DNA from: Brevibacterium sp.
GTDB lineage: Bacteria > Actinomycetota > Actinomycetes > Actinomycetales > Brevibacteriaceae
Assembly (NCBI RefSeq): GCF_031179145.1
Contig: NZ_JAPSIB010000006.1
Location: 97,665-161,664 of the forward strand
DNA length: 64,000 bases
Reading direction: 5' to 3'
Below, one piece after another: positions 43,750-52,182 of the stretch (positions within the stretch are counted from its first letter, which is position 1; the number at the start of each line of letters is the position of its first letter). Both the position numbers and the translations under genes were made by a program. Under the pieces are notes generated by a model. It was not told the DNA's origin and did not search any database. It saw only the letters and a list, made by a program, of their open reading frames with translations.

Positions 43750-45202
43750 ACTCCGCGAGACCCGCCAGCTTCCCGCCGAACTGAGCAAGCAGGCTCGTCT
43801 TCTTCGCGCCGGTCCTGCGTTCCCATTCATCGGCGACGTTGAAGATCTTGTACATCGAGCGGATGCCCAACCACCGGATAGGCTCGGGCTCCCACTGACC
43901 GGAGTAGTGATCGTTCCAGGGCAGGGATGTCAGCGGAGTCGACGCGCCGGAGGCCCGATCGAGCAGGGTCTTCGCCGCCAGGTGCGTTGCCGTCACGCCA
44001 TGGCCCGCGTAGCCGCGCGCGACGCCGATCCGCTGCTCCTTGTCGAAGAAGATCCCCGCACACCAGTCGCGAGTGACACCGAGCGCGCCGCGCCAGGCAT
44101 GAGCGACGTCGAAGTCAAGGTCGGGGAAGAGTGAGCTGAGGCGGTCGCGGAGGAGGTCGACCACCTCGGCGGGGATCTCACCCTGACCGGGCAGCCCCGA
44201 CCTGAAGGCATACGGCGCACCCCGACCGCCGAGTGCGATCCGGTCATCGGCGGTGCGCTGGGCGTAGATGAAAGTGTGCGCGGCATCGCCGAGGCACTCG
44301 CGGCCCTCCCAGCCGATGGCCTCCCAAGCCCCCGCGGGGAGCGGGTTCGTCGCGATCATCGAAGAGAACACCGGGATGACCTGGCGTCCCTCGAGCCCGG
44401 GCAGGTCACCGGTGACGGTGTCGGAATAGCCCTCGAGACAGACGAAGATCGTCTCACCTCGGACTGGTCCGCGGTTCGTGGCGACTGCACCCTTGCCGAT
44501 GTGAGCAGCGGCCGTGTGCTCGCAGATCGTCACACCCTGCTGCCGGAGCACGCGGGCGAGTCCGTGGACGAGGAGCGCGGGGTCGATGCGGGCGGTGCCC
44601 GGGACGAAGAGTCCTCCGCGGGCGTTGTCGACGTTGATGTGAGCCGCGGTCTCCTCGGCGCCGAGGAGCTCCATGTCCTTGGGGCCGTAGCCGTACTTCT
44701 CATTGGCTTCGAAGAGCTCCTCGATGCGCGTCATCCCGGACTGTGTCTGCGCGACATCGAGGTGACCGCCGCGCACCTGATGCGCGTCGATCGACTCCTG
44801 GTCGAGGACCTCGAGCACCTCATCGATGGAGTCGAACAAGGCTGATTGGAACGCTTTCACGGACTCGACGCCGTCGAGCCCCGCCGCACCGACAGGACCG
44901 TCGGGGTCGGTCGAGCGGGCCCGGTCGACCGCCTCGGCGAATTTGGCCCTGTTACCGGGCAGCAGGGTCGAGAGCCAGCCGCCGTTGCGGCCCGACGCCC
45001 CGTAGCCGATGTGCTCGGCTTCGATGACCGTGATCTGCCAATCGGGATGGGCCTGGCGCGCGTAGTACGCCGACCACAGCCCGGTCATGCCACCGCCGAC
45101 GATGACGAGATCCTGCTTTTCGGTGGGGAGCGGAGTCGGAGGGGCGGGGTCGGCGGGGGACTGTGCCAGCCAGTGTGCGGCCTCGCCGTTGAGGTATGAC
45201 AT
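43748..45202 (-). CDS. FAD-dependent amine oxidase, DAO/PuuB-like
   Basis: A 484-residue D-amino-acid-oxidase-fold flavoprotein resembling gamma-glutamylputrescine oxidase. The FAD-binding motif LVIVGGGMTGLWSAYYARQ is at about residues 32-50, followed by GYGASGRNGGWLS, the usual PuuB signature. A late FAD-contact segment reads GVARGYAGHGVTATHLA. AGGAGA lies 6-7 nt before ATG 45202; the frame stays open upstream without support. It is somewhat longer than PuuB (about 426 aa) because of its C-terminus. It is divergent to a Cupin_3 protein, a pairing common with such oxidases. Likely substrates are secondary amines or gamma-glutamylated amines. Confidence 0.88.
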   Translation of the reverse strand: MSYLNGEAAHWLAQSPADPAPPTPLPTEKQDLVIVGGGMTGLWSAYYARQAHPDWQITVIEAEHIGYGASGRNGGWLSTLLPGNRAKFAEAVDRARSTDPDGPVGAAGLDGVESVKAFQSALFDSIDEVLEVLDQESIDAHQVRGGHLDVAQTQSGMTRIEELFEANEKYGYGPKDMELLGAEETAAHINVDNARGGLFVPGTARIDPALLVHGLARVLRQQGVTICEHTAAAHIGKGAVATNRGPVRGETIFVCLEGYSDTVTGDLPGLEGRQVIPVFSSMIATNPLPAGAWEAIGWEGRECLGDAAHTFIYAQRTADDRIALGGRGAPYAFRSGLPGQGEIPAEVVDLLRDRLSSLFPDLDFDVAHAWRGALGVTRDWCAGIFFDKEQRIGVARGYAGHGVTATHLAAKTLLDRASGASTPLTSLPWNDHYSGQWEPEPIRWLGIRSMYKIFNVADEWERRTGAKKTSLLAQFGGKLAGLAE

Positions 45203-45370
45203 CGGAGATCTCCTGATCACGGTGCTTGAGGGGAAATGCACGTACGGATTCAGTTCTATCTCACGGAGGAGTCGATGTAAATGGTGGTCAGCAATCGTTC
45301 TGCCATATGGAATCCGCCGAGCGCACGGAAGATTCCACAGTCTCATCTGCTGGCGGCAGTGGTTCCTCGA

Positions 45371-45376
45371 TAGACT
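45371..45376 (+). promoter_or_regulatory. -10 box for a leaderless cupin transcript
   Basis: TAGACT is followed by exactly 6 nt and the cupin ATG at 45383, and no Shine-Dalgarno is present. This is the third TAGACT-N6-ATG in the window. Confidence 0.45.
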
Positions 45377-45382
45377 GACTCC

Positions 45383-45772
45383 ATGAGTGCAATGGAGCCG
45401 AACCGCAGCGACGAAACCGTCCTCGACACCCACGCCGTCACCTTCGACCATCAGCCAGTGGAGGAGTGGCAGAGCCTCGAGGGTCCAGATGCTCCCAGGT
45501 CGGCGACGACCGGTGTCGCCGATCTCGGGCACATCGGCGGTGCCGAGTATGGGCTGTGGGAGATGAGCCGCGGCGCGATGCGCGACATCGAAGGCGAGGA
45601 GGTCTTCGTCGTCCTCTCGGGAACGGGGCGCATCGAATTCGACGAGCCCGCCCGTGAGCCCATCAATCTCGAACCGGGGACGCTCGTGCGCCTCAGCGAT
45701 GGAATGAAGACCCGCTGGTACGTCGCGGGTGAGCCGCTGCGCAAGCTCTACATTGCGCCCAGTGAGGGGTGA
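45383..45772 (+). CDS. Cupin_3 (DUF861) family protein
   Basis: A 129-residue single-domain cupin. YGLWEMSRGAMRDIEGEEVFVVLSG carries the first cupin motif with Glu residues in place of the usual His pair, as is normal for DUF861/COG3450, and LEPGTLVRLSDGMKTRWYV forms the second. No function is established; ureidoglycolate-hydrolase-like or sugar-binding roles are known for relatives. It is divergent to the PuuB-like oxidase and probably co-regulated with it. Confidence 0.85.
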   Translation: MSAMEPNRSDETVLDTHAVTFDHQPVEEWQSLEGPDAPRSATTGVADLGHIGGAEYGLWEMSRGAMRDIEGEEVFVVLSGTGRIEFDEPAREPINLEPGTLVRLSDGMKTRWYVAGEPLRKLYIAPSEG

Positions 45773-45833
45773 GGGCGCGAGGTCGCTGAATCCCCGCTCA
45801 ACGCTCCTTGTCCCCCGTGCGATGATGTGAGCC

Positions 45834-46751
45834 ATGGCTCTTGACTACACTCTCGTGCAGCTGCGGTACTTCCAGGAGGTTGCGCGTCGGGAGAACATGA
45901 CCGAGGCGGCGAAGAAGCTCAGCGTCACCCAGTCCGCGATCTCGACAGCGATGGCGCAGCTCGAGCGGACTCTCGGAATCGATCTCTTCATCCGACAGAA
46001 GAACCGCGCCGTCGTGCTCTCACCGGCGGGGCGCAGATTCCTGTCCGAGGTCACCACATTCCTCGAGGCCTCCGATGCCCTCGGCGAGACCGCTCAGGGG
46101 CTCGGACGCTCAGTCAGCGGGAGGCTCACCGTCGGGGTGTTCTCTCCGATCGCTCCCGTCCGGCTTCCGCTCATCCACCACGAGTTCGAGAAGCGCTATC
46201 CGAAGGTCACCGTCAACTACTTCGAAGCCGATCTCGACACCCTGCAGCGGGCGCTGCTCGCGGGGGAATGCGACATCGCGCTCATGTACACCCTCGGGCT
46301 GACGAGCCGGTTCGACAGGTATCTTGTCGACGTCGTGCGCCCGCACGCCCTCGTGTCGACGACGCACCACCTCGGCGGGGGAGAGGGGCCACCGCAGCCG
46401 ATCCACCTGCGCGAGCTGGCCGACGAGAACTACATCCAGCTCGACATGCCCTACAGCAGGCAGTACTACGACGAGCTCTTCCGCATCGCCGGCGTCACCC
46501 CGAAGGTGCGGCACCGGTTCTCCGGGTATGAGACCGTGCGGTCATTCGTCGCCATGGGGCACGGGTACAGCGTGCTCAACCAGAGTGTCTCGGCCGACAC
46601 CTACGTCGGCACGCGGACCGTCGACATCCCCCTGCTCGATGACTTCCCGAGCATCGACCTCGCCCTCGTCTGGCCCGAGGGTCTGCGGTTGAGCCGCCGA
46701 GCCCAAGCGTTCTGTGAGCTGAGCAAGGAGATCCTCGGTTCCCAGTCGTAG
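45834..46751 (+). CDS. LysR family transcriptional regulator
   Basis: A 305-residue LysR protein with winged helix LVQLRYFQEVARRENMTEAA and VTQSAISTAMAQLERTLG, then an effector domain. It is similar in layout to the LysR at 4040 (both have the SGYETVRSFV-like and GYSVLNQ-like segments in the effector domain). It starts 61 nt after the cupin gene and lies directly upstream of the MHS/carbamoylase/amidase operon, which it probably controls. Confidence 0.92.
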   Translation: MALDYTLVQLRYFQEVARRENMTEAAKKLSVTQSAISTAMAQLERTLGIDLFIRQKNRAVVLSPAGRRFLSEVTTFLEASDALGETAQGLGRSVSGRLTVGVFSPIAPVRLPLIHHEFEKRYPKVTVNYFEADLDTLQRALLAGECDIALMYTLGLTSRFDRYLVDVVRPHALVSTTHHLGGGEGPPQPIHLRELADENYIQLDMPYSRQYYDELFRIAGVTPKVRHRFSGYETVRSFVAMGHGYSVLNQSVSADTYVGTRTVDIPLLDDFPSIDLALVWPEGLRLSRRAQAFCELSKEILGSQS

Positions 46752-46910
46752 GTGCGGGTTTCACCGCGCCCGACTCCCAGCTGTAAGCGTCGACCTACCG
46801 GCCCCTCATCGAACCAATCAATGGCGAATGGAACAAGTATCTGTTGGACTGATGCACGGCCCTGGGGGCAGACTGGTCACCACTAAGGACGCCTGAGCAA
46901 GGGAGCTTTC

Positions 46911-48212
46911 ATGTCCGCAACACGCGTGGACCAGCGCACTTCGACGACGAGCATGCAGAAGAAGGTGCTCGTCGGTGGCAGCATCGGCCAGTTCGTCGAG
47001 TTCTACGACTTCACCCTCTACGGCCTCTCCGCCGTCATCCTCTCCGAGCACTTCTTCCCGCAGGGCGACAAGATCACCGGCCTGCTCGTCATCTTCGCGA
47101 CCTTCGGCGTCGCCTTCGTCATGCGGCCCCTGGGCGGACTCTTCTTCGGCGCCCTCGGCGACAAGATCGGCCGCCGCAAGACCTTGACCATCACGATCTT
47201 CCTCGTCGGCATCTGCACCGCGCTCATCGGCGTCCTGCCCAGCTTCGAGTCGATCGGCTGGGTGGCTCCGATCCTGCTCATCCTCGCCCGCCTCGGCCAG
47301 GGCTTCTCGGCCGGCGGCGAATCCGTCGGTGGGCCGTCCTTCGTCTACGAACACGCACCCGTGAACAAGCGCGGGCTGTGGATCAACATCACCCTGGCCG
47401 CGACTGCTCTGCCTTCGGTGTGCGCCGGTGGACTCATCCTCCTGCTCAGCTCGATGATGAGCGACGCGTCGTTCGACAGCTGGGGCTGGCGCATCCCGTT
47501 CCTCCTCGCGCTGCCCCTGTCGGCGGTCGGCCTGTGGATCCGCTCGCGCACCGACGAGAGCGACCTGTTCAAAGCCGTGGCCAAGGAACGGCCGAAGGAG
47601 TTCAGCCCCATCAAGGAGTCCTTCCAGCAGAACTGGGTCGGCATGCTCCAGGTGTTCTTCGTCCTCGGGCTGACCGCGCTCGGCTTCTACATGCTCTCGG
47701 CCTACTTCGTCACCTACATACAGACGACCGGCGAGCTCAGCCGCGAACAGGCGCTGCTCACCAACGCCCTGGCCATGGCCAGCTACACGATCCTCCTGCC
47801 GTTCTTCGGCCATCTGTCCGACCGCTTCGGCCGCAAACCGCTGCTCATCACCGGGTCGGCACTGCTGGCGCTGACCTCGATCCCCGCCTTCGGGATGGTG
47901 ACCAGCGGCAACCTCGGTCTCGCCTATGTCGGTCAGACACTCTTCGTCCTCTCCCTGACCTGCTACGGCGGTGGCTGCTACACCTTCTTCTGCGAGCGCT
48001 TCTCCACGAACACCCGGTTCACCTCGGCGGCCATCAGCTACAACATCGCCTACGCCGTGATGGGCGGGTCCGCGCCGTTCGTCGGGACTTGGCTCGTCGA
48101 CACCACCGGCGTCAACACCGCCCCCGGGTTCTACATGAGTGTGTGCGCGGCCATCGTCCTCGCGCTCATCTTCATCACTCGCCTCCCCGAGACCCGCGGC
48201 CGCCTTGGCTGA
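46911..48212 (+). CDS. MFS permease, metabolite:H+ symporter (MHS) type
   Basis: A 433-residue MHS-branch permease: GSIGQFVEFYDFTLYGLSA in the first helix, GALGDKIGRRKTL in loop 2-3 and GHLSDRFGRKPLL in the second half. AAGGGAG lies 5 nt upstream of the ATG. It heads an operon with an N-carbamoyl-amino-acid-hydrolase-like enzyme and an amidase, so it probably imports a ureido or amide compound by proton symport. Confidence 0.92.
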   Translation: MSATRVDQRTSTTSMQKKVLVGGSIGQFVEFYDFTLYGLSAVILSEHFFPQGDKITGLLVIFATFGVAFVMRPLGGLFFGALGDKIGRRKTLTITIFLVGICTALIGVLPSFESIGWVAPILLILARLGQGFSAGGESVGGPSFVYEHAPVNKRGLWINITLAATALPSVCAGGLILLLSSMMSDASFDSWGWRIPFLLALPLSAVGLWIRSRTDESDLFKAVAKERPKEFSPIKESFQQNWVGMLQVFFVLGLTALGFYMLSAYFVTYIQTTGELSREQALLTNALAMASYTILLPFFGHLSDRFGRKPLLITGSALLALTSIPAFGMVTSGNLGLAYVGQTLFVLSLTCYGGGCYTFFCERFSTNTRFTSAAISYNIAYAVMGGSAPFVGTWLVDTTGVNTAPGFYMSVCAAIVLALIFITRLPETRGRLG

Positions 48213-48316
48213 CCCGGAGCCACACGCGGACCCAGCCGTCCTCGACTGACCCGGAGCCACCTCGGCGCCGCCGCGCTACATTTGACGTCATCACCGTGCA
48301 CGAGAAGGAAACCATC

Positions 48317-49663
48317 ATGACCGACACCGCAGCAGCCTCGTCCGACGCGACTTTCCTCCGCGATTTCCACCACGTCGCCACGATCGGCGCGACCGACAAC
48401 AACGGCGTTGACCGCCAGGCCGCCACTCCAGAAGACGCCCAGACCCGGGACTGGATGCGCACCTGGGCCCAGGACCACGGCTTCGAGGTCCGCGTCGACG
48501 CGATCGGGAACATGTTCGCCTGCGTCGAGTTCGTGCCGGGCGCCCCCTACGTCCTCATCGGCTCGCATCTCGACTCGCAGCCGCTGGGTGGGCGCTTCGA
48601 CGGCGCCTACGGCGTCATCGCCGCCCTGTTCGCGGCCCTGCGGATCAAGGAGGACATCGCCGAGGCGGGCCCGACACCTGCGTACAACCTCGCCGTCGTC
48701 AACTGGTTCAACGAGGAGGGCGGCCGCTTCGCCCCCTCGATCATGGGCAGCTCCGTCTACGCCGGCCTGTTCGACCTCGATCAGATGCTCGCCGTGCGCG
48801 ACCTCGAGGGAACCTCCGTCGCCGAGGCGCTCGCCGCCATCGGCTACGCCGGCACCGACACCCCGCCCGAAGCAATCTCCTACGCCGAGATTCACATCGA
48901 ACAGGGCCGGATCCTCGAACGCGAGGCGATCGACATCGGCGTCGTCGAATCCAGCTGGTACACGCAGAAGCTCGACATCGACGTCGTCGGCGAGCAGTCC
49001 CACACCGGAGCCACCGCGATGGCCGACCGTCATGACGCCCTCGTGTCCGGGGCCAAAGTGGTCCTCGCCGTCCACGACGTCACGAACGAGTTCGAGGAGG
49101 GGGCGCTCGTCTCCTCCGTCGGCCAGCACGTCGTCGAGCCGAACTCGCCGATCGTCGTGCCCCGCCGGGTGCACATGGTTGCCGACCTCCGCTCCTCCGA
49201 CCCGGAGATCGTCAAGACTGCCCGTGAGATCCTGCTCGGCCAGATCGACGACATCGCCCGCGCCCACGACATCACCATCAACGTCGAGGACTTCGACATC
49301 CGCGAGAAGCGCTTCTTCCCGGAGGCCGGCGTGGAGCTGGCGGAGAAGGCCGTCGCCAACGAGGGCCTGACGATCCGCCGGCTGGAGACCATGGCCGGTC
49401 ACGACTCGGTCGCGATGAATGCGCGCGTGCCGGCGGTGATGATGTTCGTGCCCAGCGTCGACGGCGTCTCCCACTGCGAACGCGAGTTCACCACCGACGA
49501 CGACATGGTCCGCGGCGTCGCCGTCCTCACCCGCGTGGCCTCCGCACTCGTCCACGGTGAGCTCGCCGGCATCGGCGGGGAGCTTCCCGCGGAGCCTGCC
49601 GACGGTCCCGCCGAGGTGTGGGTGGGCAGGTCCGTGCCCGCCGGAGTCGAGGCCGCATCGTGA
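48317..49663 (+). CDS. Zn-dependent carbamoylase/allantoate amidohydrolase-type hydrolase (M20)
   Basis: A 448-residue enzyme of the hydantoinase/carbamoylase branch of M20. Metal ligands are visible in GSHLDSQPLGGRFDG (His and Asp), NWFNEEGGRF (Glu pair), HIEQG (His) and a C-terminal GVSHCERE (His). The SHTGAT segment is the usual dimerisation and substrate region. The family removes carbamoyl groups from N-carbamoyl amino acids, allantoate or beta-ureidopropionate. GAAGGAAACCATC precedes the ATG. The stop overlaps the amidase GTG (GTGA), so the two are probably co-translated and act in sequence. Confidence 0.9.
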   Translation: MTDTAAASSDATFLRDFHHVATIGATDNNGVDRQAATPEDAQTRDWMRTWAQDHGFEVRVDAIGNMFACVEFVPGAPYVLIGSHLDSQPLGGRFDGAYGVIAALFAALRIKEDIAEAGPTPAYNLAVVNWFNEEGGRFAPSIMGSSVYAGLFDLDQMLAVRDLEGTSVAEALAAIGYAGTDTPPEAISYAEIHIEQGRILEREAIDIGVVESSWYTQKLDIDVVGEQSHTGATAMADRHDALVSGAKVVLAVHDVTNEFEEGALVSSVGQHVVEPNSPIVVPRRVHMVADLRSSDPEIVKTAREILLGQIDDIARAHDITINVEDFDIREKRFFPEAGVELAEKAVANEGLTIRRLETMAGHDSVAMNARVPAVMMFVPSVDGVSHCEREFTTDDDMVRGVAVLTRVASALVHGELAGIGGELPAEPADGPAEVWVGRSVPAGVEAAS

Positions 49664-51189
49664 GCGAGTCGACCGTCACCTCGGCGAACGACGGCTCCAC
49701 CGCAACGCCCGAGCCCACCTCGGCGACGGGTGTGTGCGCGTCCGAACCCTGGGCGTGGACCGCCACCGAGGCGCTCGCCGCCTTCCGCGCCAGGGACCTC
49801 TCCCCGGTCGACTACCTCGACGCGCTCACCGTCCGCATCGCCGAACGCGAGCCCGACGTCAACGCGGTCACCGAGATCGTCGAGGAGGCCCGGACCCACG
49901 CCGTCGACGCCGAGAAGATCTACACCTCGTCATCACCTGAGACCCTCGCCGAGGTGCTCGCCGTCCAGCCTCTGCTCGGACTGCCCGTGCTCGCCAAGGA
50001 GAAGCACGCCCTGGCCGCTCACACGCTCAGCCAAGGCATGGTGCACCTGCGCGACGAGGTGGCCGACGAGGACTCGACGATCATCTCCCGCATCCGTGCC
50101 GCCGGTGGGTACGTCCACGCTCGCGTCACCTCGCCCGAGTTCAGCTGCGCGACCTTCACCCACAGCCCGCTGTGGGGCGTGACTCGCAACCCGTGGAACC
50201 TCGAACTCTCCCCGGGCGGATCCTCGGGCGGATCGGGGGCGGGGCTCGCCGCCGGGTACGGTCCGCTGGCCACCGCCTCGGACATCGCCGGCTCCACCCG
50301 GCTGCCCGCCGCGTTCACCGGCACGGTCGGATACAAGGCGCCCTACGGTCGCATTCCGGGAGCCGCGCCGCTCGCCCTCGACTGGTACCGCGGTGACGGG
50401 CCGATGGCGAGAACCGTCGCCGACACCGCGCTGCTGGCCCGAGTCCTGGTCGGAATCAGCCCCAGCGACCACATGACCGTGCCGTCCCCTGACTTCCTCA
50501 CCGGTTTCGATGCGTCGTCAGATGGGGTGGTCGAGGCGCTGGCCGGCCGGCGCATCGCGCTGTGCGTCCGATTGGGCGACTTCCCGGTCGCCCCTGATAT
50601 CGAGCGCAACACACGCGCAGTGGCCGATCTCCTCGCATCCGTCGGGGCGGTCGTCGAAGAGATCGAACTGCCGTGGACGGTCGAGCGCATCTTCGACACC
50701 GCGTTCACTCACTTCGGCAACTACCTCGCACCTCTCATGCGCCAGGCGACCGCGGGGCACGAGGACACGCTCGCTCCGTACACGCTGCGATTCATGGAGG
50801 TCGCCGAGGCGGCCGCCGCCAAACGCGGTCTCGCCGAGGGGCTGGCGATGGAGGCACGGATGCAGGCGGACCTCGCCGAGGCGATGGCCGGGTTCGACGT
50901 CCTCCTCGCCCCCACCTCGGCGGTGGCGGCTCTGCAGGCGGACGGCGCCTACCTCGACGGACTCACGGTGGGTCAGCGCTCGCTCGAGCACTATTGGCAG
51001 GGGCATATGACGGTGCCGTTCAACATCGCCAATCGGGTGCCCGTCGTCAACGTTCCCTCCGGGATGGCCGACTGCGGCATTCCGACCGGCCTGCAGATCG
51101 TCGGCCATCCGTTCGCGGACCGGAATGCCTTCGAGGTCGCTGCCGCAGTCGAGCAGCTGCAGCCGTGGACGGGACTCGCGCCGGGGTGA
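49660..51189 (+). CDS. Amidase signature family enzyme
   Basis: A 509-residue amidase. The Ser-cisSer-Lys triad is readable: Lys in PVLAKEKHAL, the Gly/Ser-rich SPGGSSGGSGAG, and the nucleophile region ATASDIAGSTRLPAAF. The first 25 residues are a low-complexity Ser/Thr/Ala tail before EPWAWTATEALAAF. The GTG start overlaps the carbamoylase stop. It would hydrolyse a primary or aryl amide linked to the carbamoylase substrate. The convergent TSUP gene ends 7 nt downstream. Confidence 0.9.
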   Translation: MSESTVTSANDGSTATPEPTSATGVCASEPWAWTATEALAAFRARDLSPVDYLDALTVRIAEREPDVNAVTEIVEEARTHAVDAEKIYTSSSPETLAEVLAVQPLLGLPVLAKEKHALAAHTLSQGMVHLRDEVADEDSTIISRIRAAGGYVHARVTSPEFSCATFTHSPLWGVTRNPWNLELSPGGSSGGSGAGLAAGYGPLATASDIAGSTRLPAAFTGTVGYKAPYGRIPGAAPLALDWYRGDGPMARTVADTALLARVLVGISPSDHMTVPSPDFLTGFDASSDGVVEALAGRRIALCVRLGDFPVAPDIERNTRAVADLLASVGAVVEEIELPWTVERIFDTAFTHFGNYLAPLMRQATAGHEDTLAPYTLRFMEVAEAAAAKRGLAEGLAMEARMQADLAEAMAGFDVLLAPTSAVAALQADGAYLDGLTVGQRSLEHYWQGHMTVPFNIANRVPVVNVPSGMADCGIPTGLQIVGHPFADRNAFEVAAAVEQLQPWTGLAPG

Positions 51190-51196
51190 GGCGGGC

Positions 51197-51928
51197 TCAC
51201 CCGCGGAGCAGCGCCAGGCCCGCCTCGCCGATGACGAGCAGCGCGCCCACGATCGAGGCGCAGACCGCGATGCGGTAGAGCAGTCTGCGGTCGGCGCGGC
51301 GGATGACGAAGTTCGACAGCCACAGTCCCACGATCATGAAGGGCAGCAGGGTCGCGGCTGCTGTGAGGTGCGTCGTGGTCACCTCGCCGCTGAGGGTCAG
51401 GCCCGTCAGCGACAGGATCGTGCCGAGGGTGAAGTACGCGCTCATCGTCGACCGCATCGGTGAGGGATCGAGCGACCGGAGCACCAGAGCTATGGGTGGG
51501 CCGCCGATGCTGGTGGCGGTGCCGAAGATGCCCGAGACTCCGCTCGCGAAGGCCATGTTCCGGTTCGTTGCCGCGGGGGACCAACCGACCAGACTGAAGG
51601 CGACGCCGCCGATCACGGTCAGTGCCAGCAGAATGGACAGGCCGGTCTGCGGCAGGAGCACCACAGCGGCGGTTCCCACCGCGATGCCCGGCAGTCGGCC
51701 GAGAAGCCCCCAGCCGACGAGCGCCCAGTCGACATCGGACCGCTCACGCAGAAACGCGGTGAGTGACGTCAGGACGGCGAGCAGCAGCAGTGCGGAGGGC
51801 AGCAGGTCTGGGCGCAGGAGCACCAGGACCGGCGCGGTGATCATGCCGAGTCCGAAACCGATCGAGCCCTGCAGGCACGACGAGCTCAGCACCACCAACC
51901 CGATGACAGTGTAGTGGGCCATCTCCAC
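51197..51928 (-). CDS. TSUP/TauE-SafE family membrane permease
   Basis: A 243-residue polytopic membrane protein of the TauE/SafE (TSUP) family, which exports sulfite, sulfoacetate or related organic anions. Both internal-repeat signatures are visible: GSIGFGLGMITAPVL near residue 20 and GIFGTATSIGGPPIALVL in the second half. GTG 51928 (VEMAHYTV) has CAGGA 5 nt upstream and is preferred to the ATG two codons later. It lies between the amidase operon (convergent) and the Nramp-like gene (divergent). Confidence 0.85.
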   Translation of the reverse strand: MEMAHYTVIGLVVLSSSCLQGSIGFGLGMITAPVLVLLRPDLLPSALLLLAVLTSLTAFLRERSDVDWALVGWGLLGRLPGIAVGTAAVVLLPQTGLSILLALTVIGGVAFSLVGWSPAATNRNMAFASGVSGIFGTATSIGGPPIALVLRSLDPSPMRSTMSAYFTLGTILSLTGLTLSGEVTTTHLTAAATLLPFMIVGLWLSNFVIRRADRRLLYRIAVCASIVGALLVIGEAGLALLRG

Positions 51929-52046
51929 GGGGATCCTGCTCCTTCGCGTTGCACGATTGCCAGTGCGCACACTGCACCGATTACTCTCCAACTCTGCCAC
52001 AGAACTGCGCGAGGCGTGCCGTGGAGAAGGGCGCCGCCGAAAATAC

Positions 52047-52063
52047 TTGCGCAAACTACGCAG
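52047..52063. promoter_or_regulatory. Operator-like palindrome upstream of the first Nramp-like gene
   Basis: TTGCGCAAACTACGCAG fits TGCGY-N5-RCGCA (core 52048-52062). TATAGT (52072-52077) lies 19 nt after its TTGCGC half, so it could overlap a -35 region. The same pattern precedes the kinase/dehydrogenase and aldo/keto reductase genes and the second Nramp-like gene, which suggests one regulator, probably the DeoR protein at 54775. Confidence 0.6.
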
Positions 52064-52182
52064 GAACCAGTTATAGTCTACGTAGACCGCGCAGGGCTCG
52101 TCTGTGTACGCCGTGCCTGTCCGCCACGTTGAGGTGGGCATTGTGCCGGTTGTCCAATCGTCTACCGTACGGAGCGCACGCC

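Noticed and set aside
52076..52087. Perfect 12-bp palindrome GTCTACGTAGAC near the first Nramp-like promoter
   Set aside because: It is not repeated at the other regulon promoters; one 12-bp palindrome in 64 kb can be chance.
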